Made by a program: the position numbers and the translations under genes. A stretch of DNA of 5,615 nucleotides from an uncultured Spongiibacteraceae bacterium. Lineage in GTDB: Bacteria; Pseudomonadota; Gammaproteobacteria; Pseudomonadales; CAMLJR01. Each line of letters opens with the position of its first letter. Position 1 is the stretch's first letter. The notes below the pieces were generated by a model, which was not told where the DNA came from, did no database searches, and saw only the letters and a program-made list of their open reading frames with translations. The stretch spans positions 1-5,615 of the forward strand of contig CAMLJR010000167.1 of assembly GCA_946480345.1 (NCBI GenBank). The letters are read 5' to 3'. Of the stretch, positions 1 through 5,274 are shown piece after piece.

Positions 1-1315
1 ATTCGCTGCGTTGTTGCTGGCGCAGATGGGCTTCAAGCCGATCGTGCTGGAACGCGGCAGAGAGGTTCGCCAGCGCACCAAAGATACATGGGCGCTGTGG
101 CGCAAAAAAATTCTGACAGCCGAATCGAATGTGCAATTCGGCGAGGGCGGTGCCGGGCTATTTTCAGACGGCAAGCTGTACAGCCAAATCAAGGATCCGA
201 AATTCTACGGACGTAAGGTCATGCATGAATTCGTGCGTGCCGGCGCGCCGGAGGAAATTCTGTATGTCAGCAAGCCGCATATCGGTACGTTTCGATTGAC
301 CGGTGTCGTCGCGGCGATGCGGGAACAAATCATTGCGCTCGGCGGCGAGGTCCGTTTCGAAAGCAAGGTCACCGATTTTTTAATTACCGATTCTCAAATC
401 GAAGGTGTCGAACTCGCGAGCGGTGAGCAGCTGCGCAGCCGCCACATAGTGCTGGCGTTAGGCCACAGTTCGCGCGACACGTTTCGCGCGCTGCATCGCC
501 GCAGTGTATTCATCGAATCCAAGCCATTCGCGATTGGCTTTCGCATCGAACATCCGCAGTCGCTGATCGATGTTGCGCGGCTCGGCAAATACGCCGGTCA
601 TCCCCAGCTCGGAGCTGCGGATTACAAACTTGTGCATCACGCAACTCTTGGTTCCGGGAAGGGCCGCGCCGTTTACAGTTTCTGCATGTGCCCCGGTGGC
701 ACCGTGGTCGCTGCGACCTCGGAACCGAATCGTGTGGTCACCAATGGCATGAGCCAGTATTCGCGCAACGAGCGCAATGCGAACGCCGGCATCGTGGTCG
801 GCATCGATCCGGCAACGGATTTTCCCGGCGGTCCGCTTGCCGGTGTCGAATTGCAGGAGCAGTTGGAATCGCGCGCGTTCGAACTCGGCGGCGGCGATTA
901 TTGTGCGCCGGGGCAATTGGTCGGTGATTTTATTCGCGCCGTGCCATCGCGTGAATTTGGCGAGGTGGTGCCATCGTATAAGCCCGGCGTTCGGCTCGGC
1001 GATTTGGCACCATCGTTGCCGAATTATGCGATCGAAGCGATTCGCGAAGCGTTGCCGGCGTTTGGCAGACAGATTCGCGGTTTCGATCGCGACGACGCGA
1101 TCTTAACCGGCATCGAAACACGTACTTCGTCGCCGATACGAATTACGCGCGATGCGGAAACGTTACAGAGTATGAATGTGCGCGGATTATTTCCGGCGGG
1201 CGAGGGTGCAGGTTACGCGGGCGGCATTTTATCGGCGGGTGTCGACGGCATTAAAATCGCCGAGGCAGTCGCGAAATCGATAATGAAAGACGATTCGGTC
1301 GGAGTAGAAAAATAA
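1..1315 (+). CDS. FAD-dependent dehydrogenase, COG2509-like (5' end missing)
   Basis: Probable soluble FAD-dependent oxidoreductase of the uncharacterised COG2509 group; substrate and electron partner are unknown. The gene is cut by the window edge. The frame is open from base 2 (FAALLLAQMGFKPIVLERG), which reads as the helix after a lost GxGPAG dinucleotide-binding motif and the second Rossmann strand ending in the Glu that would bind the FAD ribose. The TTG at 11 is therefore internal, not a start. Visible family hallmarks are FGEGGAGLFSDGK (about nt 137-175), a GTFRLTG stretch, LALGHSSRD, the cysteine-containing CMCPGG followed by VVAATSEP, GIETRTSSPIRI, and the C-terminal FAD motif GLFPAGEGAGYAGGILSAG. 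Full members have, from memory, roughly 530-550 residues, so about 100 N-terminal residues should lie upstream. The stop TAA shares its last A with the ATG of the next gene, suggesting co-transcription. The family call is confident; the reaction is not known. Confidence 0.85.
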   Translation, partial: FAALLLAQMGFKPIVLERGREVRQRTKDTWALWRKKILTAESNVQFGEGGAGLFSDGKLYSQIKDPKFYGRKVMHEFVRAGAPEEILYVSKPHIGTFRLTGVVAAMREQIIALGGEVRFESKVTDFLITDSQIEGVELASGEQLRSRHIVLALGHSSRDTFRALHRRSVFIESKPFAIGFRIEHPQSLIDVARLGKYAGHPQLGAADYKLVHHATLGSGKGRAVYSFCMCPGGTVVAATSEPNRVVTNGMSQYSRNERNANAGIVVGIDPATDFPGGPLAGVELQEQLESRAFELGGGDYCAPGQLVGDFIRAVPSREFGEVVPSYKPGVRLGDLAPSLPNYAIEAIREALPAFGRQIRGFDRDDAILTGIETRTSSPIRITRDAETLQSMNVRGLFPAGEGAGYAGGILSAGVDGIKIAEAVAKSIMKDDSVGVEK

Positions 1316-2052
1316 TGAATTTCGACGACGTAAAGAAACTACAACAAAAGAAATATCGCGAACAGTTCGGATTTTTTTTAGCCGAAGGCGAGCATTTGGT
1401 GCTCGAACTGCAAAAGGCGTTGATCACCAACCCCGCGCTCCGTTCGAGCGAGCTGTATGTAACGCATGCGTATGAGCAATGGCAAAGTCCGTTCAAAACC
1501 CACGTGATCAGCGAGCGCCAGATGGCGCAAATCGCCGATACGAAAACGCCTCAAGGCATTATCGCGTTAGTACCGGCTTCGGCGATGACCTTTGCATCCC
1601 AACCTTTAGCGGGTGAGCGCGCCATTTATCTGCATGAAATTCAAGACCCCGGTAACCTCGGCACAATTTTGCGCACGCTTGGTTGGTTCGGAAATTTTCG
1701 TTGTTTGCTTAGTCCCGGTAGTGTCGATCCATACAATTCGAAAGTGGTGCGCGCGAGTATGGGCGCAATTTTTCATGTGCCGATTGAATTCGATGTTGAA
1801 TTGAATTCGTTGCCGCTACGGTTTTCGCGTTTAGCGATGCTCGATATGCAAGGTGCGACGATACAAAAAGCAGATTTCCATACATGCGATTGTTATTTAT
1901 TCGGGAATGAAGCGAGAGGGTTATCCAGCGAATCGATTGCTCAACTCGGTGCACAGCAATTTACGATTCCGGGTAATGCGGCGATCGATTCACTGAATGT
2001 CGCTGCGGCGGTAACGATCTGTACGTATGAAATTGCTCGGGGCCGACATTAA
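1315..2052 (+). CDS. SpoU/TrmH-family RNA 2'-O-ribose methyltransferase
   Basis: Predicted SAM-dependent methyltransferase that modifies a ribose 2'-OH in rRNA or tRNA in the cytoplasm; the exact nucleotide cannot be read from sequence. Residues about 18-86 (FFLAEGEHLVLE to GIIALV) look like the L30e-like substrate-binding domain. The trefoil-knot SPOUT domain follows, with motif 1 EIQDPGNLGTILRT (108-121, including Asn114 and Arg120), the DPYNSKVVRASMGA segment (138-151), motif 2 LFGNEARGLS (195-204, Asn198/Glu199), and motif 3 IPGNAAIDSLNVAAAV (218-233). Motif 3 usually begins IPM or similar, so Gly220 is slightly atypical. The length of 245 aa is normal for single-unit members such as TrmH or TsnR relatives. 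The ATG overlaps the upstream stop (TAATG) and a GGAG sits at 1301-1304, inside the preceding gene, so translational coupling is likely. The next gene converges on it, with a 28-nt gap. Confidence 0.9.
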   Translation: MNFDDVKKLQQKKYREQFGFFLAEGEHLVLELQKALITNPALRSSELYVTHAYEQWQSPFKTHVISERQMAQIADTKTPQGIIALVPASAMTFASQPLAGERAIYLHEIQDPGNLGTILRTLGWFGNFRCLLSPGSVDPYNSKVVRASMGAIFHVPIEFDVELNSLPLRFSRLAMLDMQGATIQKADFHTCDCYLFGNEARGLSSESIAQLGAQQFTIPGNAAIDSLNVAAAVTICTYEIARGRH

Positions 2053-2080
2053 AATCCTGTGTTGCCGCATAACATTTCGC

Positions 2081-3106
2081 TCAGTGCAGCGAACGAAAAA
2101 ATCCTTTGCGCGATTTCGCCGCAAGCAATGCAACTCCCAATAATGCCGCGCCGCCGACGGCGGTATATGTTTTAAGCGGATGCAGCGCTGCTTGCGTATA
2201 AGGGCAATGCTCTTGCACCGGTTCCGCATGCTCGCCACGTACCCGCATATCGTTGCCGGGTTGATGCAGGCTGTTTTGCTCGGGGTGTTCTTCTGGTTTA
2301 TCCGAGCGCTGCTGCGCAAACATCGATTGTTCGATTCGTCGATTTAACCAGTTCGGCGCAAACTTCGCTGTCATCGACATCATCTTCGCCGCACCGCCAA
2401 CGAAAATTTCGCGATGAGGTTTTTCGGCCGCCGTAAGAATGGCATCGGCCACTAACTCGGGCGCGTAAATCGGCTTGGGCAATTTCGGCTCCACGTCCAT
2501 ATAATTTTTCGCGTGCTCGACAAATAAAGTGGCAATGGCCGCTGGCTTGATCAGCGTCACTGAAATTGGCAATTGCTGATATTCGAATTCCGCGCGTAAA
2601 GATTCGGTGAATGCTTTCACTGCATGTTTCGATGCGGTGTAAATACCTTGTAGCGGTGCATACGCATCGGACAATTCGCTGCCCAGATTAATAATCGCGC
2701 CGCCGCGACTGCGTAAATGCTCGGCCGCAATGGTGGAGCCATTCACCACGCCCCAGAAATTGGTTTCGAAAACGCGCCGTTGATCTTCGCGCGACACTTG
2801 CATCGTGTAACCGAATATCGACACACCGGCATTATTAATCCAGGTGTCGAAGCCGCCGAATTCTTCGATGGCCAGATTGGCAGCGACGCGTAATTGCTGT
2901 TCATCAGCAACATCCGCGACCACCGATCTAACTTGCGCTCCGGTTTGCTGCAGCTCTTCCATAATCCGTTCGAGCGCAGGTTCATTGCGCGCAACCAGAA
3001 TAATTTTCGCGCCGCGCTTAGCGGCCAATTGCGCCGTCGCCAACCCGATACCGCTGGTGGCTCCGGTGATAACGATGACTTGCTCTGCAATAGGCTTTAA
3101 ATGCAC
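2081..3106 (-). CDS. Short-chain dehydrogenase/reductase with hydrophobic C-terminal tail
   Basis: Classical SDR oxidoreductase, predicted to use NADP(H) on an unidentified alcohol or carbonyl substrate. Cofactor motif TGATSGIG is at 14-21. Arg40 at the end of the second strand favours NADP. Asp65 is present, NNAG is at 91-94, and the catalytic set is Asn116, Ser143, Tyr156 and Lys160 (YTASK). The catalytic core ends near residue 265, which is normal for the family. The remaining 75 or so residues are extra: a charged, Pro/His/Gln/Glu-rich linker (about 268-310), then a hydrophobic segment YTAVGGAALLGVALLAA (314-330) followed by KSRK. This looks like a short membrane anchor or a membrane-associating tail. 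The start is GTG at 3106-3104, supported by AGGAGA 8 nt upstream and by the usual SDR distance to the Gly motif. It lies 33 nt downstream of the Gln-rich gene on the same strand, probably in one operon. Substrate unknown. Confidence 0.9.
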   Translation of the reverse strand: MHLKPIAEQVIVITGATSGIGLATAQLAAKRGAKIILVARNEPALERIMEELQQTGAQVRSVVADVADEQQLRVAANLAIEEFGGFDTWINNAGVSIFGYTMQVSREDQRRVFETNFWGVVNGSTIAAEHLRSRGGAIINLGSELSDAYAPLQGIYTASKHAVKAFTESLRAEFEYQQLPISVTLIKPAAIATLFVEHAKNYMDVEPKLPKPIYAPELVADAILTAAEKPHREIFVGGAAKMMSMTAKFAPNWLNRRIEQSMFAQQRSDKPEEHPEQNSLHQPGNDMRVRGEHAEPVQEHCPYTQAALHPLKTYTAVGGAALLGVALLAAKSRKGFFRSLH

Positions 3107-3114
3107 GGCGCGAT

Positions 3115-3120
3115 TCTCCT
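3115..3120 (-). promoter_or_regulatory. Ribosome binding site for the SDR gene
   Basis: On the minus strand the sequence is AGGAGA, followed by 8 nt and then GTG. A strong Shine-Dalgarno match at ideal spacing supports the GTG start; there is no nearby in-frame ATG that would keep the first Rossmann strand intact. Confidence 0.75.
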
Positions 3121-3139
3121 GCGCAATTACACGCTTTAA

Positions 3140-3334
3140 TTACTGACGTTGTTGATCCTGATTGCTACGGCCGCCTTGTTGGTCGCGTTGCTGCTGTTCC
3201 CTGGATTGGCCCTGCTGAGTACGCGAGCTATCGCCTTGCTGGCCTTGGCGTTGTTGGCCGGGCTGCTGTCCCGGTTGCTGACCAGTACCTTGCTGATTTT
3301 GCTGTCCTGGATTTTGCTGATTTTGATTAGCCAT
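3140..3334 (-). CDS. Small glutamine-rich low-complexity protein
   Basis: A 64-residue protein of unknown function that I cannot assign to a named family. By count it has 28 Gln (44%), 10 Gly, 6 Arg, 5 Asn, 3 Pro, 3 Asp and 1 Glu. It has no Leu, Ile, Val, Phe, Tyr, Trp, Cys, Lys or His; only Met1 and Ala2 are non-polar besides Gly and Pro. It should be fully disordered, soluble and slightly basic. A PGQQ unit recurs (NPGQQ, QPGQQPGQQ). No signal peptide or membrane segment is present. An in-frame GTG at 3349 exists, but ATG at 3334-3332 is preferred because AGGAAA lies 6 nt upstream of it, and the GTG overlaps that ribosome site. It precedes the SDR gene by 33 nt on the same strand, so the two are probably co-transcribed. 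That it is a real gene is inferred from the start signal and operon position, not from homology; a hydration or stress-type role would be speculation. Confidence 0.65.
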   Translation of the reverse strand: MANQNQQNPGQQNQQGTGQQPGQQPGQQRQGQQGDSSRTQQGQSREQQQRDQQGGRSNQDQQRQ

Positions 3335-3340
3335 GATGAT

Positions 3341-3346
3341 TTTCCT
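3341..3346 (-). promoter_or_regulatory. Ribosome binding site for the Gln-rich gene
   Basis: On the minus strand AGGAAA is followed by ATCATC and then ATG at 3334. The 6-nt spacing decides the ATG over the longer GTG-initiated reading and is the main evidence that this low-complexity frame is translated. Confidence 0.6.
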
Positions 3347-3568
3347 CACAGGTGAGATGGTTCATCGCCGATCTAAAAAATCGACAAGTGTAAAACTGCA
3401 ACCGCAATGCCATTAATTTCCGATTGAATCCAACGTGAGGAAATAAAGGAAGTTTTTGCAGGTGTTTAATTTTTAATGGAAATAAATTTCATGGATGGGC
3501 GAGCGCAATTTTCGTAATTGGCGCCGTTAATGCTGCAAGGCTTACAAGATGAGCCACGGTTAACTCAT

Positions 3569-3623
3569 AAAAAAATTCCTGCTGAGCTTGGCCGATGCGA
3601 TTAAATCCCTGCTGAAGCACAGC
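3569..3623 (-). terminator. Possible intrinsic terminator after the Ada/AlkA gene
   Basis: Reading the minus strand just past the glycosylase stop, GCTGTGCTT (3623-3615) can pair with AAGCTCAGC (3589-3581), 8 of 9 positions with one T-T mismatch. After AGGAA comes a run of seven T (3575-3569). The 25-nt loop is long and the spacer between stem and T-run is not ideal, so this is a weak candidate rather than a canonical terminator. Confidence 0.3.
3573..3615. repeat. Short direct repeat, 12 of 13 bases, 30-bp period
   Basis: AAATTCCTGCTGA at 3573-3585 recurs as AAATCCCTGCTGA at 3603-3615. The copies start 30 bp apart, overlap the terminator candidate, and lie directly after the glycosylase stop. 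It may be a small local duplication; no function can be read from it. Confidence 0.4.
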
Positions 3624-3630
3624 CTTAACG

Positions 3631-5082
3631 TTAAGCGAGTGAAGTCCATAAATGTTGCGCGGCATAGGCGCGCCACGGTCGCCATTGTTGCGATCTGGCG
3701 AGTAATTCTTTCGATGAATACGTGCGGTTTTCTAATTGGGAAAGCGCCCGCATCAAGCCGACGTCCGCCGCCGGAAATGCATCGGGTTCGCGTAGTTGAC
3801 GCAATGCAATGTACTGCGCAGTCCATTCGCCGATGCCGGGAATGGCGCGCAGTCGTTGCACGGCTTCATCAAGATCGCAACTTGCATCGAGTAAGCTCGC
3901 GTCATCAGCAACCGCAGTGGCTAGCGCAGACAACGTCGCGGCGCGGCTACGTGGCATGCCTAAGGAAGATAAATCTGCCGCTACGAGTTTCTCGGGTTGC
4001 GGAAACACATGCGTAATCACGCCATCGGTTTCGACCAGGCGCTCGCCGAATTGCGTGACCAAACGTGCTGCTAATTTCGCAGCCGCCGTTACCGTAATTT
4101 GCTGACCGAGCACGGCGCGAATTGCCAGCTCAAAACCATCCCATGCACCGGGTACGCGCAGCCCCGGTCGTGCTGCGATTAACGGCGCAAGAATCGGATC
4201 GGTGCTGAGATTGGCCGCGATGATTTCGGGATCGGCAGCAAGATCGAACACGCGCCGCAGCCGTCCGATGAGGGTGGGCAGTGCCGATAATTTCGGAAAT
4301 TGGATTACCGCTCGCAGCGCATGTCGATCGGTAGCATGCACAGTGACACTGCCGCGTGCGCCGTCCAGCTCGATCGATCGGGAGTAACTATCGGCGGAAA
4401 CGTACTCGATACCCTCGATAACCCGCCGCCGGAAAAATTCCAGCATGGCCGACCAATCGTAAGGCGCGTGATAGGGCAGCATGACCTCGATATTTCCCTG
4501 CACGCTCGCAGTTACTTCAACAACGCGCTCGCGCCGTAAAGCACTGGGCGAGCAGCCGAATAATGCGAGAAAAATTTCGTTGAAACGGCGAATGCTGCCG
4601 AAGCCGGCAGCGAACGCAATTTCAGTCATCGGCAGTTGCGTCTCATGAATCAATTGCTTCGCGAGCAGCACACGCCGAGTTTGCGCAACCGCGACGGGCG
4701 ATGCACCGAGATGCTGATGGAAAAGACGCCGCAGTTGTCGTTCGCCCAGCCCTAATCGCTCTGCGAAAGCATTTAAATTATTTTCGTCGAGCGCACCCAG
4801 CTCAATTAGATGCAGTGCTCGCGATACGCTATGGCCGGTGCCGCGCCACGCGTAAGTATTCGGCGCGCTTTCGGGGCGACAACGCAGACACGGGCGAAAT
4901 CCCGCTGCTTGCGCGGCCGCGGCGCTCGGATAAAACACCACATTTTTTGCGAGCGGCGTGCGCGCCGGGCAGATCGGGCGGCAATAGATGCGCGTCGTTG
5001 TAACCGCCGTGAAGAAGCGGCCGTCAAAACGAGCGTCGCGGGCGCGAACTGCGCGATAACAAGCATCGTGATCGAGTTTCAT
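3631..5082 (-). CDS. alkA: Ada-type sensor/AraC regulator fused to AlkA 3-methyladenine DNA glycosylase
   Basis: A 483-residue fusion that should sense methyl damage, regulate transcription and excise alkylated bases. Residues 1-75 are the Ada zinc domain with Cys34, Cys38, Cys65 and Cys68, spaced as in E. coli Ada (38, 42, 69, 72); Cys34 is the expected methyl acceptor from phosphotriesters. Residues about 85-185 are an AraC-type double helix-turn-helix (FAERLGLGERQLRRLFHQHLG, then MTEIAFAAGFGSIRRFNEIF). Residues about 195-285 match the AlkA N-terminal domain. Residues 306-483 are the HhH-GPD glycosylase: RPGLRVPGAWDGFELAIRAVLGQQ, hairpin IPGIGEWTAQY (414-424, Trp420 equivalent to AlkA Trp218), and Asp440 aligned with catalytic Asp238. 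The Ada O6-methylguanine domain is absent; that activity is encoded separately by the divergent ogt. The ATG fits the family N-terminus but has no clear Shine-Dalgarno. One small oddity: TTRIYCRP has Arg31 where E. coli Ada has Gly. Confidence 0.95.
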   Translation of the reverse strand: MKLDHDACYRAVRARDARFDGRFFTAVTTTRIYCRPICPARTPLAKNVVFYPSAAAAQAAGFRPCLRCRPESAPNTYAWRGTGHSVSRALHLIELGALDENNLNAFAERLGLGERQLRRLFHQHLGASPVAVAQTRRVLLAKQLIHETQLPMTEIAFAAGFGSIRRFNEIFLALFGCSPSALRRERVVEVTASVQGNIEVMLPYHAPYDWSAMLEFFRRRVIEGIEYVSADSYSRSIELDGARGSVTVHATDRHALRAVIQFPKLSALPTLIGRLRRVFDLAADPEIIAANLSTDPILAPLIAARPGLRVPGAWDGFELAIRAVLGQQITVTAAAKLAARLVTQFGERLVETDGVITHVFPQPEKLVAADLSSLGMPRSRAATLSALATAVADDASLLDASCDLDEAVQRLRAIPGIGEWTAQYIALRQLREPDAFPAADVGLMRALSQLENRTYSSKELLARSQQWRPWRAYAAQHLWTSLA

Positions 5083-5117
5083 GTCGCGATACTAAGCGTC
5101 GTAACGCCCTCGATCTA

Positions 5118-5177
5118 GCGGTTTTCGGACGTGAAAGATTAATATCCCAACCGCCATCATCGATGTCCGAAAACCGC
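5118..5177. repeat. Perfect 13-bp inverted repeat in the ada/alkA-ogt promoter region
   Basis: GCGGTTTTCGGAC (5118-5130) and GTCCGAAAACCGC (5165-5177) are exact reverse complements separated by 34 bp. After one mismatch the match resumes for two more bases outward (5115-5116 with 5179-5180). The arm centres are about 47 bp apart, and the arms flank the AT-rich TTAATA patch that may be a -10. This could be a paired operator for a regulator, or a hairpin in the leader of whichever transcript crosses it. The sequence relation is certain; the role is inferred. Confidence 0.75.
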
Positions 5178-5220
5178 GAGTCCATCGTCGCCGTCGATGG
5201 CATCATCAGTGCGAACTATT

Positions 5221-5260
5221 AGATACACAGCTATTCGTTCAGATACCCAGTTATGCGATT
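5221..5260 (+). repeat. Tandem imperfect 20-bp direct repeat just upstream of ogt
   Basis: Two adjacent 20-bp units share AGATACnCAGnTATnCGnT (5221-5239 and 5241-5259), identical at 15 of 20 positions. The copies sit head to tail with a period of about two helical turns, ending only 14 nt before the ogt ATG and 3 nt before its AGGAG. AraC-family proteins often bind direct repeats of about this period. Because the site touches the ribosome site it might instead act in the leader RNA or as a repressor site. Confidence 0.55.
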
Positions 5261-5263
5261 AAC

Positions 5264-5268
5264 AGGAG
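5264..5268 (+). promoter_or_regulatory. Ribosome binding site for ogt
   Basis: AGGAG followed by 6 nt and then ATG at 5275. The match and spacing are strong and fix the start of ogt, in contrast to the weak leader of the divergent Ada/AlkA gene. Confidence 0.8.
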
Positions 5269-5274
5269 CCAGAT

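Larger units (their letters stand above)
3335..3630. other. Non-coding interval between ada/alkA and the Gln-rich gene
   Basis: A stretch of 296 nt without a credible gene. It is AT-richer than its surroundings, especially 3370-3500, as expected for a promoter region serving the minus-strand Gln-rich/SDR pair. I found no convincing sigma-70 pair: a minus-strand TTGCAG or TTGCGG near 3395-3410 has only a poor -10 match at 16-18 nt. The right end (3569-3623) carries a weak terminator candidate for the glycosylase gene and a 13-bp direct repeat. A 9-bp inverted match, TTTCCTCAC (3341-3349) and GTGAGGAAA (3435-3443), is present and could be chance. No tRNA-like or riboswitch-like structure was recognised. 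Confidence 0.5.
5083..5274. promoter_or_regulatory. Divergent promoter region of ada/alkA and ogt
   Basis: The 192-nt space between the start codons of two alkylation-repair genes must hold both promoters. No good sigma-70 hexamer pair is visible on either strand. A minus-strand TATTAA (5144-5139) could be a -10 for the fusion gene, but the matching -35 is poor, which would suit activator-dependent promoters. Two repeat structures lie here (5118-5177 inverted, 5221-5260 direct) and are the best operator candidates. E. coli-style Ada boxes (AAAGCGCA) were not seen. A short CCATCG/CGATGG inverted pair (5182-5187, 5195-5200) is also present. That the Ada/AraC fusion acts here is inferred from gene context. 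Confidence 0.6.

Noticed and set aside
11..13. TTG at 11 as the start of the FAD dehydrogenase
   Set aside because: The frame is open to the left edge and the residues before it (FAA) fit the helix following a GxGPAG motif, so the gene begins outside the window.
458..916. 152-codon minus-strand open frame inside the FAD dehydrogenase gene
   Set aside because: The plus frame carries clear family motifs throughout, and the antisense frame has no recognisable domain; it is a shadow favoured by GC-rich codons.
2076..2093. Hairpin TTCGCT-CAGTGC-AGCGAA between the convergent genes as a terminator
   Set aside because: The 6-bp stem is followed by no T-run on either strand (the nearby A-run is on the wrong side for both), so it is not a convincing intrinsic terminator.
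3335..3349. GTG at 3349 as the start of the Gln-rich protein
   Set aside because: The extra codons coincide with the AGGAAA ribosome site that serves the ATG at 3334.
3149..3355. Plus-strand frame encoding a very Leu-rich, membrane-like 68-aa peptide
   Set aside because: It is the antisense of the Gln-rich gene: CAA/CAG read backwards gives TTG/CTG (Leu). It has no good ribosome site, whereas the minus-strand frame does.
3341..3443. 9-bp inverted match TTTCCTCAC / GTGAGGAAA as an operator
   Set aside because: One arm is the ribosome site of the Gln-rich gene and the 85-bp spacing is large; a match of this length in about 300 bp can easily be chance.
3588..4016. 142-codon plus-strand open frame opposite the AlkA domain
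   Set aside because: It overlaps the conserved glycosylase HhH-GPD coding region on the other strand and shows no domain-like sequence.
5182..5200. CCATCG/CGATGG small hairpin upstream of ogt
   Set aside because: Six pairs with a 7-nt spacer in CG/AT-repetitive sequence; too weak to call a regulatory element on its own.
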